This document shows positions 16,330-25,854 of a stretch of 64,000 nucleotides of DNA, one piece after another. Both the position numbers and the translations under genes were made by a program. A model generated the notes under the pieces. That model worked only from the letters and a program-made list of their open reading frames with translations, was not told the DNA's origin and did no database searches. Position 1 is the stretch's first letter. Every line of letters begins with the position of its first letter. Origin of the DNA: CAYRUZ01 sp964427895 (GTDB taxonomy: Bacteria; Patescibacteriota; Gracilibacteria; Peribacterales; Peribacteraceae); the NCBI GenBank assembly GCA_964427895.1, contig CAYRUZ010000002.1, forward strand, positions 1 to 64,000. The letters run 5' to 3'.

Positions 16330-17808
16330 ATGGCGTCGCACCCGCGTAAGTTCATCGCACAACCGACGGACGACGATCTGAAAAAGTTCCCTGAAGCGAT
16401 CAAGCACCTCATTAAGAAGGGTCGTGAGCAGCGCTACGTTACTCACCAGGAGATCATTTCAGCCGTTCCGAACGCAGAAGAAAATGTCGACTTGCTCGAC
16501 GATATTTACACGTTGTTCGTCGATCTCGGCATCGAGGTGATCGACGTGAAAGACGCTCTTATCTGGGAGAAGAAAGGCAAGGCCGCGATGAACGTGCCCG
16601 AGTCCGCCGAGGATCTTACGGAGATCGTGTCCGCGGACGAGCCGGCAGCCGAAGGTGATGCGGACGCAGAAGAGGCGGACGAGGAGGGTGTTGCGGAAAA
16701 GCTCGAGGAGGACGAGGACAGCGAAGTGATGCAGTTGGTCGCGACGGCCGGCATCCAGGGTGACGAGAAGGAGGAAGCGAAAGAGGAGGACAAGAAGAAG
16801 AAGCGCCGCGAGCGCGAGGTCGACCTGCTCGAAATCTCCAACGACTCGGTGCGAATGTATCTGTCCGAGATCGGACGCGTGCCGCTCATCGATGCTAAGA
16901 AAGAAGTGGAGCTCGCCCGCCGCATCCGCAAGGGCGACGCGTCGGCCAAGCAGCAGCTCGCCGAGGCCAACCTGCGCCTCGTCGTCTCCATCGCTAAGAA
17001 GTACATCGGTCGCGGACTCTCGTTCCTCGACCTCATCCAGGAAGGAAACATCGGTCTGTTCCGCGCCGTCGAGAAATTCGATCCGGAGCGCGGATTCAAG
17101 TTCTCCACGTACGCCACATGGTGGATCCGCCAGGCCATCACCCGCGCAATCGCCGACCAGGCACGCACCATCCGCATCCCGGTGCACATGGTCGAGACGA
17201 TCAACAAGCTGACGCACACACAGCGCCGTTTGGTGCAGGAACTTGGCCGCGAGCCAACGCTGGAGGAATTGGCCGTCGAAATGGAGATGGATATCAAGAA
17301 GGTCCAACACATCCAGAAGATCAGCCAGGACATCGTGTCGCTGGAGGCGCCGGTCGGAAGCGAGGAGGACAGCAAGCTCGGCGACTTCATCGAAGACGAA
17401 GAGGCCATCAATCCGTTCGAGGCCACCAACCGCCAGCTGAAGAAGGAGAACGTGCATGCGATGCTCGACTTCCTCACGCCGCGCGAGCGCAAGATCATCG
17501 AGATGCGCTTCGGACTGCGCGACGGCATCGGTCACACCCTCGAGGAAGTGGGTATGGAGTTCGGCGTCACGCGCGAGCGTATCCGCCAAATCGAAGCCAA
17601 GGTGCTCCAGAAAATGCGCGACCACCCCCGGTCGCTCACCATCCGCGAGTACGGACATCCGCCCAAGCGCGTCGGTTTCGCATCCGCGTCGTCCTTCACG
17701 CCAGGAACCCTGTGCCCGAAGTGCCAGAAAGGCATCCTCATCACGCTCGTCAAAGACGGACGCAAGATCCAGAAATGCGATCACTGTGCGTTCGAATTTA
17801 AGGACTGA
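16330..17808 (+). CDS. rpoD: Primary sigma factor RpoD with an unusual C-terminal zinc-ribbon tail
   Basis: 492 aa. It has region 1.1-like N-terminus, a highly acidic linker (about 90-155), region 1.2-2.4 with [31 protein letters not shown] and [13 protein letters not shown], region 3, and region 4 with the helix-turn-helix [20 protein letters not shown]. These recruit RNA polymerase to housekeeping promoters. After region 4, where sigma-70 normally ends, there are about 45 more residues with CPKC (462-465) and CDHC (483-486), the pattern of a zinc ribbon. The tail is in one uninterrupted frame. It is preceded by dnaG; the leader has a hairpin. Confidence 0.96.
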   Translation: MASHPRKFIAQPTDDDLKKFPEAIKHLIKKGREQRYVTHQEIISAVPNAEENVDLLDDIYTLFVDLGIEVIDVKDALIWEKKGKAAMNVPESAEDLTEIVSADEPAAEGDADAEEADEEGVAEKLEEDEDSEVMQLVATAGIQGDEKEEAKEEDKKKKRREREVDLLEISNDSVRMYLSEIGRVPLIDAKKEVELARRIRKGDASAKQQLAEANLRLVVSIAKKYIGRGLSFLDLIQEGNIGLFRAVEKFDPERGFKFSTYATWWIRQAITRAIADQARTIRIPVHMVETINKLTHTQRRLVQELGREPTLEELAVEMEMDIKKVQHIQKISQDIVSLEAPVGSEEDSKLGDFIEDEEAINPFEATNRQLKKENVHAMLDFLTPRERKIIEMRFGLRDGIGHTLEEVGMEFGVTRERIRQIEAKVLQKMRDHPRSLTIREYGHPPKRVGFASASSFTPGTLCPKCQKGILITLVKDGRKIQKCDHCAFEFKD

Positions 17809-17839
17809 GCCGAGAGGTGGCCGACATAGGACGTTTGAA

Positions 17840-17860
17840 CGTTGTCTATCAACGATTTTG
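17840..17860 (+). terminator. Weak hairpin after rpoD
   Basis: CGTTG-TCTAT-CAACG (17840-17854) followed by ATTTTG. Short stem and short U-run; called mainly from position. Confidence 0.3.
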
Positions 17861-17911
17861 TCGAATCGTCAATGATCGAAGAGCCGCCACCGACTGGTAC
17901 GATGGGCAGGC

Positions 17912-20900
17912 ATGAGCAAGAAGGCGTCACCGGCAGAGAAGATGACCGCGGCGGCACTCTTTGAGCAGGAGTACGCGAAGCTCAACGAACAGCAGAAGCA
18001 GGCCGTCGATACCATCGAAGGGCCGGTAATGGTGGTCGCGGGTCCCGGATCGGGCAAAACCCAGGTCGTCGCACTCCGCGTGGCCAACATCCTGCGAAAG
18101 ACGCAGATGCGTCCCAGCAACATCCTCTGCCTCACCTTCTCGGTCTCCGGGGCGTCGGCGATGCGCGATCGCCTGCGCTGGCTGATCGGCCCGGACGCGT
18201 ACCGCGTGCGCATCGAGACCATCCACGGGTTTTGCAACGACGTCATCCGCACGCATCCCCAGGTGTTCGAAGAGTTCTCGGCGTTGGAACAGGTGACGGA
18301 CGTGCAGCGGTATCACTTGATGAACGGCATCATCGATGCCTTGCCGCCGGGCTGCCCGCTAATCAATCCGAAAGATCGCTACGGCAGGACGAAAGACATC
18401 CTGTCCCGCATCAGTGAGATAAAACGCGAAGACGTGCCCATGTCGCGCCTGGAGCAAGCGGTGGACGTGCATCGTGCAGCCATGCGCGACAAGAGCAAGC
18501 CCGGCACGAAGGCGCACGAGCGCAATCTGCGCGACGCCGAGAAATTCGCTGCATTCGTCGATCTCTACAAGCAATACCAGCAGGTGCTGCGCGAGGAGGG
18601 CATGTACGACTACGAGGACATGATTCACTTTGTGTTGGCGGCTCTGCGCCAGGAAGATTGGCTGCTGGCGAGTCTGCAGGAGCGGTATCAATACGTGCTC
18701 GTCGACGAATATCAGGACACGAACGGCTCGCAGAGCGCCGTCATTGAAACGCTCACGACGTACGTCGATAAGCAGGAACCGAACGTCTTCGTGGTCGGCG
18801 ACGACGATCAGGCGATTTATCGCTTTCAGGGCGCCAATGTGCGCAACATGCTGGCCTTCCGCGAACGGTTCCCCGGTTGTCCCGTCATCACGCTCAACGT
18901 CAGCTACCGTTCGACCCAGCCGGTTCTCGACGTCGCGATGAGACTCATCGCGCACAATGAGGACCGCCTGGTGAACAAGCTGGATGACATCGACAAGACC
19001 TTGGTGTCGGGTCGCAAGGAAAAAGACGGTCCGGCTCCCGCAATAGTCCGCCCGGTATCCGATGCAGTGGAATGTTTTGCCATCGCCGAATTGGTGGAGG
19101 ATGCGGTGAAAGACGGGATACCCCTTACCGAGATTGCGGTGTTCACCCGCAACAACGACGAGCTGTTCCCCATCCACGAAGCGCTTATCAGCCGCGGAAT
19201 TCCCGCGCAGGTCACGGGAAAGCTGGACCTCCTGCGACATCCCAAGGTGCGCGAGTGCATCACTCTTCTGCAGGCCGTGACCGACGTGCAGAGCGATTCG
19301 GCGCTGTCCGCCGGGTTGGCGTGCCCGTGCTTCGGCTGCCACCCCGCCGATCTTGGTGCGCTCTGGACGTATCAGCGCGAGCAGAACCGCGACGGCGAGA
19401 AGAAGACAACGCGCGTCAAGCTCTTCGACGCGCTGACAGCCGTGGAATCGACGCCCGATGTGCTCGACCACCTGCGCAAGCCGAAGGAATTGCTCGCCGC
19501 CCGCGACTTGTTGCTGCGCATTGCATTGCAATTGCCAACCTTCACGTTGCCTGACGCGATGGAGGCGCTGCTGCGCGAATCCGGCCTCTTGCCGAAGACC
19601 GAGGAGGAAACCGTTCCACTCGACGTTGTCGCGCTCTCGGAATTTTTCGAGCACGTGAAGGAGCGGTGCCGCGAGCATCCACAATTCAATGCGCGCCAGT
19701 TGCTCAAGGATCTCGACGACCGCCAGGAATACGGTATCCCGCTGCGCTACGCCATCCCGCACATCGTCGACGACGGCGTGCAGCTGCTCACCGCCCATGG
19801 CAGCAAAGGATTGGAGTTCGAGTGCGTCATCATCGCGAACTTCCGCGAGAAGCACTGGGACAACAAACGCGCCCCCGCCAAATTGGCGATGCCGGAGGAT
19901 TTGGTGTTCTCCTCGACCGACGAAGACGGCATGGCGCTCCAAGACGAGCGCCGCTTGGCGTACGTGGCTTTCACTCGCGCGAAGAAGACCCTGATCATCT
20001 CGTGCCCCATGCGCATGACGCGCGGAGAGAAAGAGCAGGACATCGCGCTGTCAGCGTTCGCCGCGGAAGCAGGACCGCTGGAGGAGACCGAGTACGATCT
20101 GCGCTCGCCGGAAAAAGCGAGTCTGCTCCTTATTAAGAAGCAGGAAGTCGACGAGGGGCTCGCGGCGTTCCTCCGCCATCGTCTCGAGACGTTCGAGCTC
20201 TCCGTCACGGCCCTCAATCGTTACCTGGAGAACCCCCAGCAATTCCTGTGGGAAGACTTACTCGCGTTGCCCAAGGCGAAGAAGCCCGAGCTGGCGTACG
20301 GAACGGCCGTACACGCGGCCCTGCAGGAATGGGCGATTCACGTCGGCCGCGGCGAAGACTTCGGACTCGATGCGCTCATCGAGGCATTCGAGAAAGATTT
20401 GAATGAGCGCGAGATCCTCACGGAACAGTGGAAGAAGGAACTGGCGCACCTCGGCCGCCAGTCCCTGAAGCGCTACTACGAATCGCGCCTGTTCAACCTG
20501 CAGCCGATCGTGCACGGCGTGGAGCAGCGCCTCTCCGGGCGTTTCGGTGATATCCCGCTGAAGGGTATGGTCGACCGCATCGATCTGGAGCAGCGCAACG
20601 GATCGCGCGTGCACATCACCGATTACAAAACCGGACGCCCAAAAACGGAGAAGCAGGCGCGCGAGGAACACAACGGCGGATTGTATCGCCAGCTCACCTT
20701 CTACAAGCTGCTCAGCGAGGTCTCGCCGACGATGGCCGGATACGAACCCGTGTCCTTCACGCTCGACTTCATCGGCGAACGCGACGAAGAGCCGCGCGTG
20801 CTGCGCTTCGAGATCCCCGACAGCGACGTTGCCGACCTGCGTAAACTCGTCACGGAGGTGTGGGGACGCATCCTCGCGCTCGATTTCACGCCGATGGAGA

Positions 20901-20926
20901 AGAAGGCATCGGACACAGCAGATTGA
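17912..20926 (+). CDS. UvrD/PcrA-like superfamily I helicase fused to a RecB-like nuclease
   Basis: 1004 aa. Helicase motifs: GPGSGKT (about residue 44), LVDEYQDTN, VVGDDDQAIYRFQGA, LNVSYRST, LLTAHGSKGLEFECVI and AYVAFTRAKKTL. From about residue 760 a PD-(D/E)XK nuclease domain follows, with an FELSVTALNRYLENP start, a GTAVHAAL His region, GMVDRID and ITDYKTG carrying the catalytic Asp and Lys. The layout is like AdnA/AddB-type or single-chain UvrD-RecB proteins that process double-strand breaks. TGG-TACGAT (extended -10) ends 8 nt before the ATG. The 3' end overlaps the convergent PPC gene by 41 bases. Confidence 0.9.
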   Translation: MSKKASPAEKMTAAALFEQEYAKLNEQQKQAVDTIEGPVMVVAGPGSGKTQVVALRVANILRKTQMRPSNILCLTFSVSGASAMRDRLRWLIGPDAYRVRIETIHGFCNDVIRTHPQVFEEFSALEQVTDVQRYHLMNGIIDALPPGCPLINPKDRYGRTKDILSRISEIKREDVPMSRLEQAVDVHRAAMRDKSKPGTKAHERNLRDAEKFAAFVDLYKQYQQVLREEGMYDYEDMIHFVLAALRQEDWLLASLQERYQYVLVDEYQDTNGSQSAVIETLTTYVDKQEPNVFVVGDDDQAIYRFQGANVRNMLAFRERFPGCPVITLNVSYRSTQPVLDVAMRLIAHNEDRLVNKLDDIDKTLVSGRKEKDGPAPAIVRPVSDAVECFAIAELVEDAVKDGIPLTEIAVFTRNNDELFPIHEALISRGIPAQVTGKLDLLRHPKVRECITLLQAVTDVQSDSALSAGLACPCFGCHPADLGALWTYQREQNRDGEKKTTRVKLFDALTAVESTPDVLDHLRKPKELLAARDLLLRIALQLPTFTLPDAMEALLRESGLLPKTEEETVPLDVVALSEFFEHVKERCREHPQFNARQLLKDLDDRQEYGIPLRYAIPHIVDDGVQLLTAHGSKGLEFECVIIANFREKHWDNKRAPAKLAMPEDLVFSSTDEDGMALQDERRLAYVAFTRAKKTLIISCPMRMTRGEKEQDIALSAFAAEAGPLEETEYDLRSPEKASLLLIKKQEVDEGLAAFLRHRLETFELSVTALNRYLENPQQFLWEDLLALPKAKKPELAYGTAVHAALQEWAIHVGRGEDFGLDALIEAFEKDLNEREILTEQWKKELAHLGRQSLKRYYESRLFNLQPIVHGVEQRLSGRFGDIPLKGMVDRIDLEQRNGSRVHITDYKTGRPKTEKQAREEHNGGLYRQLTFYKLLSEVSPTMAGYEPVSFTLDFIGERDEEPRVLRFEIPDSDVADLRKLVTEVWGRILALDFTPMEKKASDTAD

Positions 20927-21335
20927 GGCCGATCTCGTCGTTCGGCGCGCGTCCCGCTCCGCCGCGGTGCGTGCGCAGCGTGAGTTCGCAGGTGGGTCCC
21001 ACGATCAATTCCTTGATGTGTCCGCCGACCATCGACAGGTCGGGACGCGAGAACGACCCGTGCATGTGGACGATCCGACGGTCACCCATCGCTGCGACGT
21101 TGCCGAGGATGGAGACGATTTCGAGTGGCTCTTCCAGTACGTGGTCTTCGTAGCGCTTTTCCCCCAGATGGTAGAACGAGAGGGTGAGCTTCTCCGTGGC
21201 GCCGATGGCTTGGAAAGTGCCGCCTGTTATCCCCTGCGCGTCGCAGTAGCGGGTAAGCCCGCTCATCAGCTCTTCTCCGCGGTCGAATCGCAGCAGCGCG
21301 CCGTCATCGTCTTGGTGGATGATATGCATAATCAC
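20886..21335 (-). CDS. PPC/DUF296-domain protein
   Basis: A 149-aa protein with the PPC (DUF296) fold: GEELMSGLTRYCDAQGITGG near the N-terminus, SFYHLGEKRYEDHVLEEPLE, HMHGSF with His residues, and the signature GGHIKELIVGPTCEL. In plants the fold accompanies AT-hooks; bacterial single-domain members are of unclear function. GTG 21335 overlaps the rdgB stop; ATG 21329 is a near alternative. It forms an operon with rdgB. The tail runs 41 bases into the convergent helicase gene. Confidence 0.75.
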   Translation of the reverse strand: MIMHIIHQDDDGALLRFDRGEELMSGLTRYCDAQGITGGTFQAIGATEKLTLSFYHLGEKRYEDHVLEEPLEIVSILGNVAAMGDRRIVHMHGSFSRPDLSMVGGHIKELIVGPTCELTLRTHRGGAGRAPNDEIGLNLLCPMPSSPSA

Positions 21336-21928
21336 GAGAGGGGGTTGTGCTCAACGTATGAGCGGAATTTCTGCAGCGCCCGGCCGCGATGGCTTGTATT
21401 ATTTTTTTGTTCAATAGTGAGTTTGGAGAAGACGTCGTCGTACCCGTCGGGAACGAAGCAGCCGTCGAAGGGCAATCCCGGCGGGTGCGAGCCTTCGAGC
21501 GTCTCGGTAATATGTCCGTCGACGATGCCCTCGAAGAGATGTTCTTCGCCGTTCGCGTCGATGTAGGCCAAGATGCAGACGAAGCGTGCGCGTTTATTCT
21601 CCTCACGCTTCATGCGTTCGAGGAAGTACGCGATCCACTCGTCGTCGGGCGCAGCGGCACCCAAGCCCCAGCGACGTGTTTTGACTCCGAGTTCCCCTGG
21701 CAGCGCTTCCACGTAGATGCCCGAGTCATCGCCGAGGGTCGGGTAGCCGTGCGATGTGTAGTGCCGCGCTTTCAAGAGTGCGTTGCCCTCGATCGTGTCC
21801 GCGGATTCCTCGACGTCCGCGGAAATGCCCAGGTCCTTCGGTGTGAGGATGTGCACGGACAACCCGTCGAGTGCGCGGGAAATTTCAATCACTTTGCCGG
21901 GATTGCCGGTTGCGAGAAGAAGGTGCAT
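21332..21928 (-). CDS. rdgB: dITP/XTP pyrophosphatase (RdgB/HAM1)
   Basis: 198 aa. It removes deaminated purine nucleotides from the pool by hydrolysing them to monophosphate and pyrophosphate. The start LLATGNPGKVIEI, the metal-binding GYPTLGDDSGIYVEALPG, and FEGIVDGHITETLEG plus a C-terminal SHRGRAL are family signatures. TACAAT (21937-21942) ends 8 nt before ATG 21928, which also fits the usual N-terminus. Operon with the PPC gene downstream. Confidence 0.93.
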   Translation of the reverse strand: MHLLLATGNPGKVIEISRALDGLSVHILTPKDLGISADVEESADTIEGNALLKARHYTSHGYPTLGDDSGIYVEALPGELGVKTRRWGLGAAAPDDEWIAYFLERMKREENKRARFVCILAYIDANGEEHLFEGIVDGHITETLEGSHPPGLPFDGCFVPDGYDDVFSKLTIEQKNNTSHRGRALQKFRSYVEHNPLS

Positions 21929-21996
21929 CGCGCCGCATTGTACGGTACGCGGCGAAGCGGGAGAACGGCGTGTTCTCCCGCTGTGGGGCTGCTGAA

Positions 21997-22434
21997 TCAA
22001 TAGTGCAAAACGAGAAGGGCGGCGGCCGATGCGCAGACGGCCAGAGGAACGCACCATACCGTGATGGAGAGCCGCAACCGGTGCACGCAGCGAGTGTTCT
22101 CTTCGGCGCGATACAACGCTCGAAGCTGGAGCGCTTGTTCCGCGACTTTGCAGAGGCTCGCCCATGCGACGTTTGCAACGATGAAAGCTAATGTCAGGTG
22201 CGCGAAACGCGGTTGGGGATCGCGATCGAAGACGTGAATCATGTACAACAGCATTCCCGCGCAGACGAAGCGGAGGGCGGCATGCAGGTGTGCAAGCTGT
22301 ATGAACCGGGGTTCCGGCGGGAGGTTCCTGTCGACCGTGTCATGGAAAGCTCTTGTGAGACGGAAACGAAGATGGGCGGCCACGCCCCAACTAAAAGTGC
22401 AGACGACGAACACCGCGGTTTGTTCCGGAGTCAT
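21997..22434 (-). CDS. Small membrane protein of unknown function (145 aa)
   Basis: Four predicted membrane segments (roughly 7-20, 55-70, 77-95 and 125-143) separated by short basic loops; no family recognised. Unlike most genes here it has a clear Shine-Dalgarno, AAGGAG (22442-22447), 7 nt before the ATG, and an AT-rich upstream region with TATATT at 22483-22488, giving a leader of about 40 nt. Its expression logic therefore differs from that of its neighbours. Confidence 0.6.
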   Translation of the reverse strand: MTPEQTAVFVVCTFSWGVAAHLRFRLTRAFHDTVDRNLPPEPRFIQLAHLHAALRFVCAGMLLYMIHVFDRDPQPRFAHLTLAFIVANVAWASLCKVAEQALQLRALYRAEENTRCVHRLRLSITVWCVPLAVCASAAALLVLHY

Positions 22435-22519
22435 GAATGGTCTCCTTCGTGTTTGATGAATGGAAAGGACAGCAGCGCCAAGAATATACAGAATAAAAAA
22501 ATAGTTTTATATATCTATT

Positions 22520-24817
22520 TTAATAGTTGGCGTCGTCCGACGTTTTTTGCTCGGAAACACTCGCTGCGATGTAGACCTTGCGAGCCTTCGCGCCGTCTGC
22601 AGGACCGATGAGGTTCTTCTCTTCCATGATGTCGAGCAGGCGGGCAGCGCGGGCGTACCCCACCTTCAGCTGTCGTTGCAACAGGCTGGCAGAGGCTTTG
22701 CCCGACTCCTGTACTACGCGCACGGCCTCGAAGAAGAGGTCGTCGCCGCCGTTGTCATCGGCTTCCAGATCGATCTGCGAAAGTTGATGCTCTTCGCCGC
22801 TGATGCCGATGTCGGTCTCGTCCTGCGGCGTACCTTCGTCGTCTTCGGACAATCCGATCTGCTCGGTGATCTTGCCGCCTCCGGCGATCTTTACGGCGTT
22901 GATGACGCGTTCGATCGCCTTGGTCGAAATGTAGATGCCCTGGATGCGCACGGGCTTGGGCGTGGAAGCGGTCATGTAAAGCATGTCTCCTTTGCCCAGG
23001 AGGTCTTCGGCGCCGATGCCGTCGATGATCGTGCGGCTGTCCACAGACGACACGACGCGGAAGGCGATGCGGGTGGGGATGTTCGCTTTGATGAGTCCGG
23101 TGATGACGTCGACGGACGGGCGTTGCGTGGCGATGATGAGGTGCATGCCCACCGCGCGGGCCATCTGGGCGATGCGGACGACCATCGTTTCCGTGTCGCG
23201 GCGGAACTGACGCATCATGAGGTCGGCGAGTTCGTCGATGACGATGACGACGCGCGGCAGCATGTTGGATTCGTCCGTCTGCTTGTCGTTGTACTCCTGG
23301 ATGTTGCGCACCCCCTGTTCCGAGAACCGGTGGAGGCGGCGACCCATCTCCGCCACGGCCCAGCGCAGCGCCTGCAGGGCTTTCTCCGCGTCGGTGATGA
23401 CCGGCGTGAGCAGGTGGGGGATGCCGTTGTACGGCATGAGCTCCACGCGCTTGGGGTCCACGAGGATGAACTTCAATTCATGCGGGGCGTTTTGGTACAG
23501 CAGTGCCGTCAGGACGACGTTCATGCACACGGACTTACCCGATCCCGTGGCTCCGGCGATCAGCAAGTGCGGCATTTCGTCGAGGGCGGCGATCGTGGCT
23601 TCCCCCGAGACGTCGCGTCCGAGCGGCAGGGCGAGCGGCGATTCACTCTGGACGAAGGTGTTGCTTTCGAGGATTTCGCGCAGGTGGACCACGGTGCGAT
23701 TCAGGTTCGGCATTTCGATGCCGACGAGCGATTTTCCGGGGATCGGCGCCTCGATGCGCAGGCTCTGCGCGGCGAGCGCGAGCGCGAGGTCGTCCTTGAG
23801 GTTTGCGATCTTGCTGAGCTTCACGCCTTCCGCGGGCTGCAAGGTGAACTGCGTCACAGTCGGACCCGGGCGTGCGTCGCGCACCGCCACTTCGATGCCG
23901 AATTCGCCGAGTTTCTCTTCGATGAGTTTCGCCTGCTTTTTCAGCTCCTCGTCGTTGACCATCAGTTCGCTGTGTTCCTGGTCAAGGAGGTCGAGGGCCG
24001 GGAACGTCCACTCCTCGTAACGCGTGTCCTTCATCTCCAGCGCGTTGGGATTGCGGCCCTTAATCGGTTTCGAAGCCAACTTATTCGCCTTGGCCTTCAC
24101 CAGGCTCTGAGCGAAGGTCGGCCGCACGATGTTGAGTTCGGGCGCTTCGCGGTCTTCTTCGATGAGGTCCTGTCCGTCGTCTTCATCCTCCTTCTCCTCT
24201 TCTTCGTCTTCATCCGCATCCAGCGCTGCCATGGCTTCCTCCACCGATTCCTTCTTCATGGACAAGACGCGCTGGGGCCGTACGGGTTCGTGTACGAACA
24301 GCGAGCGGATCCATGCGGCGACGGCGCCGAGATCCGGTTCGAAGGAAAGGAAGATGCCGATGAGGAACGCGGAACCGAGCACCGTGTAGCCAACCGGTTT
24401 GCTGAAGAGCACCAGGAACGGAATGCTCACCATAAATCCGATCCATCCTGCGTAGTCGGCGTGCTTGGGGCCCACTTCCTCGAAAGGGGCGCCAATGTGC
24501 ATCAAGCCCAGGAAGGAGAAGAAGCACAGCACGAGTCCGATGGTGCGCTTGAGCTCGACGTGAGGCGTGCGCGTCAACCATTGCAGCATTCCCGCGACGA
24601 TAAGGTAGGCGGGAAAGACCATGGCCCATTGGCCGAACAGCTCCGTGAGGACGCGATTGAGCGAGTTGCCGACCGCTCCCGCCTGCTCGCGGATGACGAG
24701 CAACAGGAAAATGCCGGCGCAGATTTGGAGCACCCCGCTGATCTGCCGCCGGGTCTGCGGCTGCAGTTCCGGACCGGAAGAGGAGCGCCTTTTGGCTTTG
24801 GAGCGCTTACGCGGCAC
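22520..24817 (-). CDS. ftsK: DNA translocase FtsK/SpoIIIE
   Basis: A 765-aa septal DNA pump that clears chromosomes from the division plane. The N-terminus has a basic start and four membrane segments (about 30-170), then an acidic linker, then the motor domain with ATGSGKSVCMNVVLTALLY (Walker A, about 420), ILVDPKRVELMPYNGIPHLL and VIVIDELADLMM (Walker B). The last about 65 residues form the gamma winged helix (LLQRQLKVGYARAARLLD) that reads KOPS-like sites. The GTG at 24817 is the start: TATACT (24825-24830) ends 7 nt before it and the basic segment follows directly. Confidence 0.95.
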   Translation of the reverse strand: MPRKRSKAKRRSSSGPELQPQTRRQISGVLQICAGIFLLLVIREQAGAVGNSLNRVLTELFGQWAMVFPAYLIVAGMLQWLTRTPHVELKRTIGLVLCFFSFLGLMHIGAPFEEVGPKHADYAGWIGFMVSIPFLVLFSKPVGYTVLGSAFLIGIFLSFEPDLGAVAAWIRSLFVHEPVRPQRVLSMKKESVEEAMAALDADEDEEEEKEDEDDGQDLIEEDREAPELNIVRPTFAQSLVKAKANKLASKPIKGRNPNALEMKDTRYEEWTFPALDLLDQEHSELMVNDEELKKQAKLIEEKLGEFGIEVAVRDARPGPTVTQFTLQPAEGVKLSKIANLKDDLALALAAQSLRIEAPIPGKSLVGIEMPNLNRTVVHLREILESNTFVQSESPLALPLGRDVSGEATIAALDEMPHLLIAGATGSGKSVCMNVVLTALLYQNAPHELKFILVDPKRVELMPYNGIPHLLTPVITDAEKALQALRWAVAEMGRRLHRFSEQGVRNIQEYNDKQTDESNMLPRVVIVIDELADLMMRQFRRDTETMVVRIAQMARAVGMHLIIATQRPSVDVITGLIKANIPTRIAFRVVSSVDSRTIIDGIGAEDLLGKGDMLYMTASTPKPVRIQGIYISTKAIERVINAVKIAGGGKITEQIGLSEDDEGTPQDETDIGISGEEHQLSQIDLEADDNGGDDLFFEAVRVVQESGKASASLLQRQLKVGYARAARLLDIMEEKNLIGPADGAKARKVYIAASVSEQKTSDDANY

Positions 24818-24901
24818 GGCGATCAGTATACCCCGTCCCACGCCTGTCGACAGCCATTTTTGTGGCAGAACGACCCTGTGGTGCTCTACACTCGGCGGGT
24901 C

Positions 24902-25720
24902 ATGAAAACGGTCCTCTTCGGTCCCAAGGGCTATCTCGGTCGCAATTTCCTGGAGCGCGACGCGTCCATCGTGCCCGTGACTGATGATATCGCCGATCCC
25001 CAAGCCGTCGCCGAGGCCCTGGATCGCGAGAAGCCGGATATCGTTATCAACACGGCCGGCAAGACCGGACGTCCGAACATCGATTGGTGCGAGGATCATA
25101 AGGAAGAGACGATTCGCGGCAACGTGACGGGTCCCTTGGTGTTGTTGGACGAGACGCGGAAGCGCGGCGTGCGTCTGGTACACATCGGTTCCGGATGCAT
25201 TTACGAAGGCGACAACGGGGGGAGGGGATTCGCCGAGACGGATCGCGCGAACTACTTCGACAGTTTCTACTCGCGGACGAAAGTGTGGGCGGATGAAATC
25301 CTTTCGGAATTCCCGGTGCTGATTTTGCGCTTGCGCATGCCGTTTGACGGCAGCGGCGATCCGCGCAGCCTTCTTAGTAAGATTACAAAATACACGCGCG
25401 TGTTGGACGAACAGAACTCCATCACCTATCTGCCGGATTTCATGCGCGTGGCGACCACGCTGATCGAGCGCGGCGCGACCGGCATCTACAACGTGGTGAA
25501 TCCCGGCACGATTTCGCCCTTCGGCATCATCCAGATGTACCAGCGCATCGTGAATCCGAATCACCAATTCGAGCGCCTGACCCAGGTGCAGTTGCATGAA
25601 GTGGCCAAGACCGGCCGCAGCAACTGCGTGCTCAACACCGACAAATTGCGGGGGGAGGGGATCGTCCTCCGCCCGGTTGAAGAAGTGGTCGAAGAAGCTT
25701 TGCGGCAGTTGGCTCGATAA
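24902..25720 (+). CDS. NAD-dependent sugar epimerase/dTDP-4-dehydrorhamnose reductase-like protein
   Basis: 272 aa, short-chain dehydrogenase fold of the extended type. The N-terminal GPKGYLGRNFL is the dinucleotide-binding loop (a GxxGxxG variant), HIGSGCIYEG supplies the catalytic Ser/Thr strand, and YSRTKVWAD gives the YxxxK pair. RmlD-like sequences share this layout and act in nucleotide-sugar synthesis for surface glycans; the exact substrate is unknown. TACACT (24887-24892) ends 9 nt before the ATG. The promoter region is shared with divergent ftsK. Confidence 0.8.
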   Translation: MKTVLFGPKGYLGRNFLERDASIVPVTDDIADPQAVAEALDREKPDIVINTAGKTGRPNIDWCEDHKEETIRGNVTGPLVLLDETRKRGVRLVHIGSGCIYEGDNGGRGFAETDRANYFDSFYSRTKVWADEILSEFPVLILRLRMPFDGSGDPRSLLSKITKYTRVLDEQNSITYLPDFMRVATTLIERGATGIYNVVNPGTISPFGIIQMYQRIVNPNHQFERLTQVQLHEVAKTGRSNCVLNTDKLRGEGIVLRPVEEVVEEALRQLAR

Positions 25721-25756
25721 CCGGAAGACGTCTATGGCTCTGGGAAGCCGCAATTC

Positions 25757-25785
25757 TTGCTTCAAGGATGCCTTCTTGCTATACT
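25757..25785 (+). promoter_or_regulatory. Possible upstream promoter of the marR-efflux operon
   Basis: TTGCTT (25757-25762), 17-nt spacer, TATACT (25780-25785). Confidence 0.35.
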
Positions 25786-25794
25786 GTAAAGATT

Positions 25795-25811
25795 ATTGTT
25801 GACAAACCAAT
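25795..25811. promoter_or_regulatory. Possible MarR operator overlapping the -35
   Basis: Imperfect palindrome ATTG-T-T-GACAA-A-C-CAAT. It covers the TTGACA -35 of the regulator's own promoter, the usual place for MarR autorepression. Confidence 0.35.
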
Positions 25812-25826
25812 AGCTGACCGTATATT
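25799..25826 (+). promoter_or_regulatory. Promoter of the marR-efflux operon
   Basis: Perfect TTGACA (25799-25804), 16-nt spacer, TATATT (25821-25826). Transcription would start about 20-25 nt before the ATG of the regulator gene. Confidence 0.55.
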
Positions 25827-25854
25827 TAGCCACCCTAACTATTTTTTCGCCCGC

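Noticed and set aside
16459..17784. Two antisense frames over rpoD
   Set aside because: Leu/Asp- or Ser/Arg-rich shadows of the acidic linker and conserved regions of rpoD.
18359..19942. 527-codon antisense frame in the helicase gene
   Set aside because: No recognisable domain and biased composition; shadow of the sense gene.
22547..24901. N-terminal extension of the epimerase frame across ftsK antisense
   Set aside because: The frame is open by chance; TACACT and ATG 24902 mark the true start.
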